A program made the position numbers and the translations under genes. Of a stretch of 64,000 nt of DNA, positions 27,277 to 36,420 are shown piece after piece. The notes beneath the pieces are model-generated. The model made no database searches and had not been told where the DNA came from. It saw nothing but the letters and a program-made list of their open reading frames with translations. This stretch comes from Muribaculaceae bacterium (GTDB lineage Bacteria; Bacteroidota; Bacteroidia; Bacteroidales; Muribaculaceae). The stretch covers positions 1 to 64,000 of the forward strand of contig JAFYYG010000021.1 of assembly GCA_017557625.1 (NCBI GenBank). Reading direction: 5' to 3'. Each line of letters begins with the position of its first letter. The stretch's first letter is position 1.

Positions 27277-27891
27277 ATGGAAAATTTAAACCTTTTCGTT
27301 AAGTCGATTTTTATCGACAACATGGTATTTGCTTACTTCTTGGGAATGTGCTCCTACTTGGCGGTTTCCAAGAATGTGAAGACCGCCTTCGGCTTAGGCA
27401 TTGCGGTTACATTCATGCTTGTTGTGACAATTCCTTTGAACTATATTCTTAATAAATATGTCCTTGAACCTGGTGCCCTTGCTTGGCTTGGCGATGGATA
27501 TAAAGATGTGGATCTGAGTTTCTTGGGACTTATCATGTTTATAGCCGTAATCGCTTCGGCTACCCAGCTGGTGGAAATGACTGTTGAGAAGTTTGCCCCG
27601 GCACTCTACAATTCTCTCGGAATCTTCCTCCCTCTGATTGCTGTTAACTGCGCAATCCTCGGTGGAGCACTCTTTATGCAACAACGCGAATTCCCTACTT
27701 GTTGGACTGCAACAGTATATGGCGCTGGAAGCGGTATCGGTTGGCTACTTGCTATAGTAGGACTTGCTGCTATACGCGAGAAGATTGCTTACAGCAATAT
27801 TCCTCCCGCCCTGCGTGGCGTTGGCATTACTTTCATCATCACTGGCCTCATGGGCATTGCGTTTATGAGCTTTATGGGTATCAAACTTTAA
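27277..27891 (+). CDS. nqrE: Na+-translocating NADH:quinone reductase subunit E
   Basis: A 204-residue protein of six membrane helices, the pseudo-symmetric partner of Nqr[21 protein letters not shown] near the start and [12 protein letters not shown] near residue 125 carry the two conserved cysteines of the membrane iron site. Confidence 0.95.
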   Translation: MENLNLFVKSIFIDNMVFAYFLGMCSYLAVSKNVKTAFGLGIAVTFMLVVTIPLNYILNKYVLEPGALAWLGDGYKDVDLSFLGLIMFIAVIASATQLVEMTVEKFAPALYNSLGIFLPLIAVNCAILGGALFMQQREFPTCWTATVYGAGSGIGWLLAIVGLAAIREKIAYSNIPPALRGVGITFIITGLMGIAFMSFMGIKL

Positions 27892-27900
27892 AACAACCTC

Positions 27901-29190
27901 TTGAGTATGATAATACTAGTAAATTCGTCATTAACTGTGATCGCGAGTGCAGTGATTTTTTTGGTACTCACTCTGCTGCTTGTAACTGTACTTTTGCTGG
28001 CAAGGCATTATCTTGTTGCATCAGGAAAAGTGAAAATCAGCATTAACGACGGTAAGAAAGAGATTGAGATTGAAAGTGGCAAGTCTTTGCTTAACAGCCT
28101 GCATGAAGGCGGAGTGATGCTTTCAAGTGCTTGTGGTGGCAAGGGCAGCTGCGGACAGTGCAAGATTCAAGTGATAGAAGGCGGCGGCGACATATTGCCC
28201 ACCGAAACAGTGCATTTTTCACGCAAGGAGCAGCAGGCACACTGGCGATTAGGTTGCCAAGTCAAGGTGAAAGACAACATGAAAGTGCAAGTGCCCGACT
28301 CGGTGCTAGAAGTCAAAGAGTACGAATGTACCGTAGTTAGCAACAAGCTTGTTTCCTCATTCATTAAAGAGTTTATCGTGGCTCTGCCCGAAGGCGCGCA
28401 CATGGACTTCATACCTGGCTCTTACGCTCAAATCAAGATTCCGACCTACGAGATGGACTACGATGTTGACATCGACAAGGAATCCCTCGGAGAATATCTT
28501 CCAACTTGGCAAAAATACGACATGTTCTCGCTCAAGTGCAAGAATACCGAGGAAACAGTGCGAGCCTATTCGATGGCGAACTATCCCGCCGAGGGCGACC
28601 GATTCATGCTTACTGTGCGCATTGCCACCCCCCCATTCAAACCCAAACCACAGACCGGCTTCATGGATGTGAGTCCAGGTATCGCATCGTCCTACATCTT
28701 CACACTCAAACCTGGCGATAAAGTAATAATGAGTGGCCCTTACGGTGATTTCCACCCTATCTTCGACAGCAAGAAAGAGATGATTTGGGTTGGAGGTGGC
28801 GCTGGCATGGCTCCATTGCGTGCACAAATCATGCATATGACAAAGACCCTGCATACTAGAGACCGTGAGATGCACTACTTCTATGGCGCGCGCTCACTCA
28901 GCGAGGTATTCTATCTTGAGGACTTCCTCGAAATCGAGAAGGAATACCCCAACTTCCACTTCCACCTCGCACTCGACCGTCCCGACCCCGTTGCCGACGA
29001 GGCAGGCGTTAAATACACCCCGGGATTCATAGCCCCTGTGATGTATGAGACCTATCTTAAAGACCACGAGGCACCTGAGGATTGCGAGTACTACATGTGC
29101 GGCCCAGCAATGATGAGCAAAACCGTCAACGAAGTTCTCGATAAGTGCGGAGTTGACCCATCATCCATCCACTACGACAACTTCGGGTAA
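27901..29190 (+). CDS. nqrF: Na+-translocating NADH:quinone reductase subunit F
   Basis: A 429-residue subunit that takes electrons from NADH. One N-terminal membrane helix is followed by a [2Fe-2S] ferredoxin domain (SACGGKGSCGQC near residue 75 and the fourth cysteine in RLGCQV near 119), an FAD domain (RAYSMANYP near 222) and an NAD-binding domain (GGGAGMAPLRAQI near 300). It ends the operon and is followed by a terminator at 29211-29252. Confidence 0.96.
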   Translation: MSMIILVNSSLTVIASAVIFLVLTLLLVTVLLLARHYLVASGKVKISINDGKKEIEIESGKSLLNSLHEGGVMLSSACGGKGSCGQCKIQVIEGGGDILPTETVHFSRKEQQAHWRLGCQVKVKDNMKVQVPDSVLEVKEYECTVVSNKLVSSFIKEFIVALPEGAHMDFIPGSYAQIKIPTYEMDYDVDIDKESLGEYLPTWQKYDMFSLKCKNTEETVRAYSMANYPAEGDRFMLTVRIATPPFKPKPQTGFMDVSPGIASSYIFTLKPGDKVIMSGPYGDFHPIFDSKKEMIWVGGGAGMAPLRAQIMHMTKTLHTRDREMHYFYGARSLSEVFYLEDFLEIEKEYPNFHFHLALDRPDPVADEAGVKYTPGFIAPVMYETYLKDHEAPEDCEYYMCGPAMMSKTVNEVLDKCGVDPSSIHYDNFG

Positions 29191-29210
29191 GTAAGTAGGG
29201 TGCAAAATCA

Positions 29211-29252
29211 ATAGGCCATAGATGATGTGATTCAACTATGGCCTATGTTTTT
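29211..29252. terminator. Terminator between nqrF and the convergent metallo-hydrolase gene
   Basis: An 11-bp perfect stem (29211-29221 and 29236-29246) with a 14-nt loop and a following T-rich stretch on the plus strand. It lies between convergent genes and may serve both. Confidence 0.85.
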
Positions 29253-29268
29253 ATGTCTTTTCGGAGTA

Positions 29269-30027
29269 TTACTGCATATTGCGGAATGTGGCTTTTATAT
29301 TTGCTCCATCAAGGGCCTTCTGCATCTCATCTCTTGAAGTATCACTGAAATGATATGGATAGACCATTTTAGGCTTTATCATTGTTGCTGCATGGGCAAG
29401 CTGCTGTGGGGTCATCGTATAGGGCTGATTGCATGGCAAGAAGGCAATGTCAATGTCCTTGAGCTGTGACATCTCAGGAATATCTTCGGTGTCGCCAGCA
29501 ATATAAATGCGCAAGCCATCAAGAGTGAGCACATAGCCGTTGTCGCGACCTTTAGGATGGAATTGTTGACGATCGGGGGTGGTGTTATAAGCGGGCACAG
29601 CCTCAATTGTGATATCGTCACGCAATTTCAACGTTTCTCCATTGCCCATGGCCGTGCCGCTGCCAAGCATCTCAGCACAATTCTTATTGAGAATAACCTG
29701 AGTTTTCTCGCCTGTCAATGTTGCTATAGCATCTTTGTCAAAATGGTCAAAATGCTCATGGGTGACTAAAATGAAATCGGCCTTGGGGAATGTGGAATAA
29801 TCGGTTGTATCTCCATCATTTAGCGTTCTCACAGGATCAATCTGTATTGTCAGACCGTCATATTCAATCACAAAACTAGCGTGCTTTATAAATAGAAACG
29901 ACACATCTTTTCCCGATTTGGTGTGATTAATATCATCCTCACCCACTTTTATTTGCTCAGGTTTTTTTGAGTTACATGCTAAACAAGTCAACATAATTAA
30001 TGATAATAAAAAAAGTTTTTTTAACAT
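29269..30027 (-). CDS. UlaG-like metallo-beta-lactamase-fold lipoprotein
   Basis: A 252-residue protein with a lipoprotein signal (LTCLACNSKK, lipid cysteine near residue 18). The zinc ligands of the metallo-beta-lactamase fold are present: THEHFDHFD near 92, GDTED near 178 and YPYHF near 222. The fold variant resembles L-ascorbate-6-phosphate lactonase-like hydrolases; the substrate is unknown. It starts 11 bp after the LRR protein gene and is probably co-transcribed with it. Confidence 0.82.
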   Translation of the reverse strand: MLKKLFLLSLIMLTCLACNSKKPEQIKVGEDDINHTKSGKDVSFLFIKHASFVIEYDGLTIQIDPVRTLNDGDTTDYSTFPKADFILVTHEHFDHFDKDAIATLTGEKTQVILNKNCAEMLGSGTAMGNGETLKLRDDITIEAVPAYNTTPDRQQFHPKGRDNGYVLTLDGLRIYIAGDTEDIPEMSQLKDIDIAFLPCNQPYTMTPQQLAHAATMIKPKMVYPYHFSDTSRDEMQKALDGANIKATFRNMQ

Positions 30028-30038
30028 AATGAATAATT

Positions 30039-31865
30039 TTATTCGATTGGCAATATATTCTTGAAATCTTTCCAGGGTTTTGTCTGCTTATAAGACTCTA
30101 CAGATGATGCAGGGACATAAAGAGTGGTTTTCTTCTCACTAATCTTCTTGAGAACAGGAGGATTAATGGCAAAACAAGTAATGCTTTGCATCTTGCATTT
30201 CTCCACAATCTTGTCGCCAATAGCCTGAATGCTGGCAGGTAAGACAAGCTGTGTCAGAGAGGAGCCACGAAAAGCGTTGTTGGCTATAGAGATCAAGCCT
30301 TCTGAGAGTTGAATTGAAGGTAACGATTTACAGTCACGAAAGGCATTCTCTCCTATCGTAGTGAGTTGCGATGGTAATGACACATTAACCAATTTCTCGC
30401 ATCCACGAAAGAGTTCCTTCTCAACGACCCTCATGCTATTGGGAAGTATTATAGAAGTCATGTTCTTGCAGTCACGGAAGGCGTTCTCTCCTATCGTGGT
30501 AACTCCATCGGGCAACTCAAGCTGAACAAAGCCACACTTCTTGAATGCCTCTTTCTCGATAACGGTCAGAGCATTGCCAAATTCCACATTCTGCAACGAC
30601 TTGCAATTCTCAAATGCACCCTCTCCTATCTTCTCGAGGCTCGAAGGCAGAACAACCGACTGCAATGAGCCACAATCATTAAACGCATGAGCTGACAACA
30701 CTTTGATTGATGCATCAACTGTTGCTGTAGTCATGTGGGAACAGCCCGAAAAAGCGCTTGTCCCTATTGAGGTAACATTCTCGGGAATCTCAACATTGCG
30801 CAGCGAGGTGCAATTAACAAAAGCATTTTTACCAATAGTCTGCAACGAATTAGGGAACGTAACTGAACTAAGCGAACTATTCCCAGAAAATGCGCCATTT
30901 TGCAATGTGGTGACGCCATTTGGCACCGAGAATGGTCCAGACTTGGCATTTGGATAACAGAGAAGAATAGTGCCTTCAATATCGTAAAGCACACCATCTT
31001 CTACTGTATAGAATCGGCTTCCTCTCTCTACCTGGAACTCACGCAATTTTGGCATAGTGCCAAAATCGTCTTTCTCAACCTCCAAATTAGCAGGCAAGAA
31101 TAGCGAGGCGATATTTGTACCCTTAAACGCTTTGTTGCCCATGTAGGTAAGACTGTATGGCAACTTTATGCTAGTGAGAGGAACATCGCAGAAAGCCTCC
31201 TTGCCTATAGAGCGCAACGTTGAAGGCAAATCGATGCGACGTAGATTACTACACCCATCGAAGCATTCGTCACCAAGCGACTCCAACCCCTCTGGAAGAT
31301 TGATGCGCGACAGTTTATAGCACCCCTTGAAGGCTTCATCTCCTATAGAGCGTACATTATTGCGACTTGGGAATCTCACCTCCTCAAGTTTAGAACAGTA
31401 GTTAAATGCCTCATTATCTATCAAGCGTAAATCGCGAGGCAAAGACACATAGCGCAGACAGCTACAACTCCTGAACATTCCCTTTGAGATGACATCGTGC
31501 TCGCTGCGGTTGGAGTAAGAGCCGCCGCCCACTATCCTCACTCGCTCGAGTTCCAAGTCAAGATAGTTATCTACACTACGCCCATTCTCGTCATGGGCGC
31601 TTGAACGCTCGCAAATTTTCCTTATAAACTTGGCGTCGTCGCCATTCATCACTCCGTTGAGCCTGATACAACGCACTCGTTTCTGCTCATCTATGGTTAG
31701 ATACTTGTCAAGTGTGCCAGCATCGCGCAAATCTATCTCAAGGACATCACCTCTCAAAAACGAGCGATGCTGCTCAGGTTCACGACTCTGAGCACTGCTA
31801 TAAGAACAAAACGCAACACTGCAGAATAAAAACGTCAAAAACAGAAATAGATGATTTCTTTTCAT
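30039..31865 (-). CDS. Secreted BspA-type leucine-rich repeat protein
   Basis: A 608-residue protein from the ATG at 31865, where a signal peptide begins (MKRNHLFLFLTFLF, cleavage near SSAQS). The 39-residue extension of the open frame upstream lacks signal features. Most of the chain is LRR_5 repeats of the form IGxxAFxxCxxLxxVxLPxxL, about 20 in all. The C terminus (TTLYVPASSVESYK, then WKDFKNI) is a common end cap in BspA-like proteins. These are surface or exported binding proteins; the ligand here is unknown. Confidence 0.88.
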   Translation of the reverse strand: MKRNHLFLFLTFLFCSVAFCSYSSAQSREPEQHRSFLRGDVLEIDLRDAGTLDKYLTIDEQKRVRCIRLNGVMNGDDAKFIRKICERSSAHDENGRSVDNYLDLELERVRIVGGGSYSNRSEHDVISKGMFRSCSCLRYVSLPRDLRLIDNEAFNYCSKLEEVRFPSRNNVRSIGDEAFKGCYKLSRINLPEGLESLGDECFDGCSNLRRIDLPSTLRSIGKEAFCDVPLTSIKLPYSLTYMGNKAFKGTNIASLFLPANLEVEKDDFGTMPKLREFQVERGSRFYTVEDGVLYDIEGTILLCYPNAKSGPFSVPNGVTTLQNGAFSGNSSLSSVTFPNSLQTIGKNAFVNCTSLRNVEIPENVTSIGTSAFSGCSHMTTATVDASIKVLSAHAFNDCGSLQSVVLPSSLEKIGEGAFENCKSLQNVEFGNALTVIEKEAFKKCGFVQLELPDGVTTIGENAFRDCKNMTSIILPNSMRVVEKELFRGCEKLVNVSLPSQLTTIGENAFRDCKSLPSIQLSEGLISIANNAFRGSSLTQLVLPASIQAIGDKIVEKCKMQSITCFAINPPVLKKISEKKTTLYVPASSVESYKQTKPWKDFKNILPIE

Positions 31866-32034
31866 ATATGTTATAGTTTTATGCCACAAAATTGCAAATA
31901 AATACTGACATAAACAAGATTTGTTAAGAATATCTTGCTTTTTGCTCATTTTACAACATTTTTTAATATCATTACACAGCATATTTCAAAAGTAATATAT
32001 TAATTTAGCACCGTGAATAAATACCGTTTAAATT

Positions 32035-32676
32035 ATGAAAAGAATATTTTTGATATGTTTGATGGTTTTTGTAGTGCTCACTATTGATGCAGGCAACAAA
32101 ATCACTGTATCGTTGGTGAAGCAGTATTCCGATTCCAATTTTGTGCTACCCAAGAAAACTATAGAGAAAAAAATGAAATGTGTCATTGCCTCTAAACCCG
32201 ATTACAATTTTCCTAAAATACTGAAAGACACATTAAATAAGATGCAAGATGAAGACCATGGCAACAGGGTTTTCACTATTCTTCTATCAGGCTCTGGAAA
32301 AGGGATTAAGATTGAAGTGAAGTCTGAAGACATCCTCGACAATGACACATTAACCTACTTTGGCGACTTTGTTGTTGACAGAAAACACTTTGTCATGATT
32401 CAGAACGAAGACAACATAGACCTTCTTAAAATATTCTTCAAGAAAACTGGAGACACTGTGCTTTTCCAAAGGCTTTTTGAGAGAACCAATAACATTGTCA
32501 CCTACTTACCATCTTTTCTTGATGCATTTTATAATGAATATGACAGAAAATTTATAATAAACGAATATGTTATTAATGGCGAAAAAAGAAACAACAAAAA
32601 AAACTTCATTGATATCAACAATGATACTGATGAAGACGACGACGCTTTTAAACTCGATGTCGAATTTTTTGAGTGA
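32035..32676 (+). CDS. Secreted protein of unknown function
   Basis: A 213-residue protein with a signal peptide (MKRIFLICLMVFVVLTIDAG). I recognise no domain. The tail is very acidic (DINNDTDEDDDAF near 193-205). The central part alternates short hydrophobic strands and charged loops, which suggests a soluble beta-rich fold. It is divergent from the LRR protein gene and ends just before a short palindrome at about 32680-32698. Confidence 0.55.
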   Translation: MKRIFLICLMVFVVLTIDAGNKITVSLVKQYSDSNFVLPKKTIEKKMKCVIASKPDYNFPKILKDTLNKMQDEDHGNRVFTILLSGSGKGIKIEVKSEDILDNDTLTYFGDFVVDRKHFVMIQNEDNIDLLKIFFKKTGDTVLFQRLFERTNNIVTYLPSFLDAFYNEYDRKFIINEYVINGEKRNNKKNFIDINNDTDEDDDAFKLDVEFFE

Positions 32677-32740
32677 TATTTTTGATTTATAATCAAAATC
32701 CTTTATCTTTATTTTTCACAAACCTCTCATCTTTTAAATT

Positions 32741-33382
32741 ATGGAAAAATCAAATAATTACGTTGTTACGTTGGGACGCCAGTTCGGTTGTGGCGCAAGA
32801 GAAATAGGACAAATGGTGGCTAAGATGTTGGGCATCGAGTATTACGACAAAAGACTGCTCATCGAGGCGGCTAAGTCGAGCGGTGTGGAACCACATATCT
32901 TTGAGGCATCAGATGAGCGAACACCGAATCTTTTCTCCTCGCTATGGTCATTCAATATAGGGTACTACAGCGGCGCGCTTTTTTCAGGGGATCAACCTGT
33001 GAAAGAAGACAATGTCTATCAGGCTCAAAGCCAGGTAATGATTGACCTAGCTCACAAGGGGCCATGTCTAATCGTGGGACGTAGTGCCGATTATATCCTT
33101 CGCAATGAGGCACAAATCATTAGCATCTTCCTGCACTCAACTCTCGAAGACCGCATAAAGAGAATCATAAAGCGTGGCGACTGCAAAACCAAAAAGGAGG
33201 CCAAAGAAATGGCTATCAAGCAGAACAAGCTTCGCGCAAACTACTATGACTTCTACACAGACAAGCATTGGGGCATGAGCGAAAGCTATGACCTCTCCAT
33301 CGACTGTTCAAAACTCGGTCCAGAAGGCACTGCACAACTGATTGTGGATTATGTGAAAACACGATTGGCAAAAGTAAAATAA
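32741..33382 (+). CDS. Cytidylate-kinase-like P-loop protein
   Basis: A 213-residue protein of the cytidylate kinase-like 2 family. The N-terminal strand-loop VVTLGRQFGCGAREIG replaces a standard Walker A motif, and the sequence then follows a nucleoside-monophosphate kinase fold (LIVGRSADYILRN near residue 113). The biochemical role of this family is not settled. It sits before pta-ackA but has about 100 bp and a new promoter between. Confidence 0.8.
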   Translation: MEKSNNYVVTLGRQFGCGAREIGQMVAKMLGIEYYDKRLLIEAAKSSGVEPHIFEASDERTPNLFSSLWSFNIGYYSGALFSGDQPVKEDNVYQAQSQVMIDLAHKGPCLIVGRSADYILRNEAQIISIFLHSTLEDRIKRIIKRGDCKTKKEAKEMAIKQNKLRANYYDFYTDKHWGMSESYDLSIDCSKLGPEGTAQLIVDYVKTRLAKVK

Positions 33383-33397
33383 ATAATCAATCATTTT

Positions 33398-33428
33398 TTT
33401 GTTATTCTCGCTTAATGCAGTAATTTTG
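33398..33428 (+). promoter_or_regulatory. Promoter of pta-ackA
   Basis: TTTG at 33398-33401, 19 nt, TAATTTTG at 33421-33428. It is an exact consensus match, with a leader of about 45 nt before the pta ATG. Confidence 0.8.
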
Positions 33429-33439
33429 CAAAAGATTAA

Positions 33440-33472
33440 AAAACTACTAGAAAACTACTAGAAAACTATATC
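33440..33472. repeat. Short tandem repeat in the pta leader
   Basis: Two exact copies of AAAACTACTAG and a third diverged copy (AAAACTATATC), unit 11 bp. It lies in the predicted 5' leader of pta-ackA. Confidence 0.7.
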
Positions 33473-33479
33473 AAAAACA

Positions 33480-34493
33480 ATGGAACAACTATTTATCGAC
33501 CTGGAGAAAAAAGCGATTGCCACTCCGCAGCGCTTAGTATTACCCGAGAGTTTTGAACCACGCACTCTGCAAGCCGCCAATCTCGTGATTGAACGCAAAG
33601 CAGCGCAAGTGATATTAATAGGCGACAAAAGTGCGATTGTTGCAAAGGCTAAAGAACTGGGCTTCAACAACATCGAGAATGCTACTTTCATCAATCCCGC
33701 CAATGCCGAGGAACTGGAGCCATACGCTCAATTGTTACAGGAGTTGCGCAAGAGCAAAGGCATGACTATCGAGGATGCACGCAAGAAAGCCGCCGACCCA
33801 TTATATCTAGGATGCCTGCTCATCAAGAACGGCGATGCCGATGCTCAAGTAGCAGGTGCTGAGAACACTACTGGCAATGTGCTGCGCGCTGCCTTCCAAG
33901 TACTCAAGACAGCACCTGGCGTGAGTGCCGTTTCGGGTGCCTTCATCATGCTCTTGCCTGAGGGGAGCCCATACGGAGAGAACGGAACTATGGTATTTGC
34001 CGACTGCGCAGTGATTCCCGACCCCGATGCCAGCCAACTCGCCCAGACTGCCGTCCTCACAGAGAAGACAGCCCGCGACATCGCAGGAATCGACCCCAAG
34101 GTGGCAATGCTCAGCTTCTCCACTAAGGGCAGCGCAAGCCATGAGAAGGTTGACAAGGTGACTGAGGCTCTTCGCCTCGCTCGCGAGATGAATCCTGACA
34201 TGAAGATTGACGGCGAGCTACAAGCCGATGCTGCCATCGTGCCTAGCGTGGGCGCTTCAAAAGCTCCAGGCAGTGACATTGCTGGCAAGGCCAATGTGCT
34301 CGTGTTCCCCAATCTCGAAGTTGGAAACATCGCTTATAAACTTGTGCAACGTCTTGCTGGCGCCACCGCTGTTGGTCCGGTACTTCAAGGAATTGGTGCA
34401 CCTGTCAACGACCTCTCCCGTGGCTGCTCGCCCGACGACGTATACAAAACCATTCTCCTCACCTGCAACCAAGCTATTAGCAAGAAGAGTTGA
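33480..34493 (+). CDS. pta: Phosphate acetyltransferase
   Basis: A 337-residue short-form enzyme interconverting acetyl-CoA plus phosphate and acetyl phosphate plus CoA. Family blocks include RLVLPESFEPRTLQAA near residue 18, ADAQVAGAENTTGNVLRAA near 119 and NVLVFPNLEVGNIAYKLVQR near 272. It lacks the extra N-terminal domains of the long form. The acetate kinase gene lies 51 bp downstream. The pair makes ATP from acetyl-CoA during fermentation or activates acetate in reverse. Confidence 0.95.
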   Translation: MEQLFIDLEKKAIATPQRLVLPESFEPRTLQAANLVIERKAAQVILIGDKSAIVAKAKELGFNNIENATFINPANAEELEPYAQLLQELRKSKGMTIEDARKKAADPLYLGCLLIKNGDADAQVAGAENTTGNVLRAAFQVLKTAPGVSAVSGAFIMLLPEGSPYGENGTMVFADCAVIPDPDASQLAQTAVLTEKTARDIAGIDPKVAMLSFSTKGSASHEKVDKVTEALRLAREMNPDMKIDGELQADAAIVPSVGASKAPGSDIAGKANVLVFPNLEVGNIAYKLVQRLAGATAVGPVLQGIGAPVNDLSRGCSPDDVYKTILLTCNQAISKKS

Positions 34494-34544
34494 AAGAAAG
34501 CTAGTACATCTATTAACTAAATACTAAAAACTAAGAACTATTTT

Positions 34545-35753
34545 ATGAACATTTTAGTGCTTAACTGCGGCAGTAGTTCTGCCAAGTACAAACTCATTGA
34601 GGTAAAAAGCAACACCATTCTTGCCGAGGGTGGTGTAGAGAAAATTGGGCTGCCTGATGGATTCATCAAGATGAAACTGGAGGAAGGCAAGAAAAATGTT
34701 GATTTAGGTCTTATCAATCATGACGGTGCCATTAAGGCTATTCTCGACGCCCTGGTAAATCCCGAATATGGCTGCATCAAAAATCTTAACGAGATTGATG
34801 CAGTAGGCCATCGCGTGGTGCATGGTGGAGAGAAGTTCAACAAGAGCATGCTCATCACCGAGGAAGTAAAAGACATGATTAAGGAGTGCTACAGCATCGC
34901 TCCGCTTCACAACCCAGTGAACATGGCAGGCATCGATGCGATAACCAAGGTGCTGCCCGACGTGCCACAAGTTGCAGTCTTCGATACCGCGTTCCATCAG
35001 ACCATGCCCAAGTACGCTTACCTCTACCCTCTTCCCATGAAGTACTATAAGGAGGACCATGTGCGCCGCTACGGTTTCCACGGCACCAGCCACCGCTTCG
35101 TGTCGCGCCGTGTGTGCGAAATGCTAAATACTGACTGGCGTGACAAAAAAATAATCTGCTGCCACATTGGTAATGGTGCCAGCATCAGTGCCATCCGCAA
35201 CGGCGAGAGCATCGACACCTCAATGGGCCTCACCCCTACTGAGGGCTTGATGATGGGCACCCGCAGTGGCGATGTTGACCCAGGTGCGCTCATCTTCTTA
35301 ATGGAGAAATATAACCTCACAGCAAAAGATTTGATGCGCATTGTCAACAAGGAAAGTGGTGTGCTTGGAATCAGTGGCATCTCAAGCGATATGCGCGAGA
35401 TTTGCGATGAAATTGACAAGGGCAATCCTATCGCAAGACTGGCGATGGACATGTATGAGCTTCGCATACTCAAATACATCGGCGCATACGCTGCCGAACT
35501 TAACGGTGTGGATATCATCGCGTTCACGGGCGGAGTTGGCGAAAACCAGACTCCTACCCGTCGTAATATATGCCGCAACCTTGAGTACCTCGGCGTGAAG
35601 ATTGACGAGGAACTAAACGATAAACTCTGGCGTGGCAAAGAAGGCGAAATCAGCACTCCCGACAGCAAGGTTAAAGTGGTAGTTGTCATGACTGATGAGG
35701 AGTACATGATAGCACGCGACACCGAAGCCATCATTGAAGGTAGGGAACCATAG
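34545..35753 (+). CDS. ackA: Acetate kinase
   Basis: A 402-residue enzyme of the ASKHA fold: acetyl phosphate plus ADP to acetate plus ATP. LVLNCGSSSAKYKLIEV (residues 4-20) is the phosphate-binding start. YGFHGTSHRFVSRR near 175 and the GNGASISAI block near 205 are typical, as is FTGGVGENQTPTR near 330. It is in an operon with pta and is followed by a strong terminator. Acetate set free by the citrate lyase encoded next door could feed this pair. Confidence 0.96.
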   Translation: MNILVLNCGSSSAKYKLIEVKSNTILAEGGVEKIGLPDGFIKMKLEEGKKNVDLGLINHDGAIKAILDALVNPEYGCIKNLNEIDAVGHRVVHGGEKFNKSMLITEEVKDMIKECYSIAPLHNPVNMAGIDAITKVLPDVPQVAVFDTAFHQTMPKYAYLYPLPMKYYKEDHVRRYGFHGTSHRFVSRRVCEMLNTDWRDKKIICCHIGNGASISAIRNGESIDTSMGLTPTEGLMMGTRSGDVDPGALIFLMEKYNLTAKDLMRIVNKESGVLGISGISSDMREICDEIDKGNPIARLAMDMYELRILKYIGAYAAELNGVDIIAFTGGVGENQTPTRRNICRNLEYLGVKIDEELNDKLWRGKEGEISTPDSKVKVVVVMTDEEYMIARDTEAIIEGREP

Positions 35754-35776
35754 TCACATCACATTTTAGAACATAT

Positions 35777-35819
35777 AAAGTGGGTAAAATCGCTTATGAT
35801 TTCACCCACTTTTTTGTTT
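35777..35819 (+). terminator. Terminator of pta-ackA
   Basis: A 9-bp stem (35777-35785 with 35804-35812), extended by further pairs after one mismatch, then TTTGTTTT. It lies 24 bp after the ackA stop codon. Confidence 0.88.
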
Positions 35820-36107
35820 TTACATTTTGTCACTTTTGCGCTAATTATCTTAAATAAATTAAGTCAATTTGCAGGCTTTGCTACAAAGTGAAAACAACAT
35901 TCAACAAAACTCTAAAAAAACGTTTTTTACACAACCAAAATCAATCGTGAAATTGTTTTAAATAAATGTATTTCAGGCTTTTTTTCTTTGAAAAACTTTT
36001 GTCAGTTCCGAAAATATACCTACTTTTGCTTGCTATTATAAATAGGAAGAGATTTTTTCAATTATACTAAATTTAATAAATCAACATTTAAACCAAAAAC
36101 GAACCTG
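35820..36107. other. Upstream region of the citrate lyase operon
   Basis: AT-rich, no gene seen. It holds the promoter at 35998-36028. No clear operator or riboswitch fold could be recognised by eye. Confidence 0.5.
35998..36028 (+). promoter_or_regulatory. Promoter of the citrate lyase operon
   Basis: TTTG at 35998-36001, 19 nt, TACTTTTG at 36021-36028. It matches the Bacteroidetes consensus. The leader to citD is about 70 nt. Confidence 0.75.
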
Positions 36108-36386
36108 ATGGAACTAAAAAATGCAATGGCCGGCACATTAGAGTCGGGCGACATTCTTATCCAAATTGCGCCATCTGACGTTGACGGACTACACATTGAG
36201 CTCGACAGCACGGTAGCCTATCAATTTGGCGAGCAAATCAAGAAAGTGATCATCAACACCCTAACAGAATTGGGAATTACCAAAGCAAATGTGAAAGCCA
36301 CCGACAAGGGCGCTCTCGACTGCACTATCAAAGCACGCGTCACCGCTGCCGCTGTGCGCTCGACTGGCGTTGACGTGTGGGCTTAA
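36108..36386 (+). CDS. citD: Citrate lyase acyl carrier protein (gamma subunit)
   Basis: A 92-residue carrier that bears the phosphoribosyl-dephospho-CoA prosthetic group. The attachment serine is Ser13 in AGTLESGD, matching the known Ser14 site of Klebsiella CitD. It is the first gene of citD-citE-citF-citX-citCG and starts about 70 nt after the predicted transcription start. Confidence 0.95.
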   Translation: MELKNAMAGTLESGDILIQIAPSDVDGLHIELDSTVAYQFGEQIKKVIINTLTELGITKANVKATDKGALDCTIKARVTAAAVRSTGVDVWA

Positions 36387-36420
36387 TCATTTCTAACAAT
36401 CTTTTAAAACTCAAGAAACA

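Noticed and set aside
23299..29190. Rnf complex instead of NQR
   Set aside because: The first gene lacks the RnfC iron-sulfur motifs, the last has a [2Fe-2S]/FAD/NAD architecture, and the order A-F is that of nqr.
31866..31982. 39-residue N-terminal extension of the LRR protein
   Set aside because: No signal features; the internal ATG at 31865 starts a clear signal peptide.
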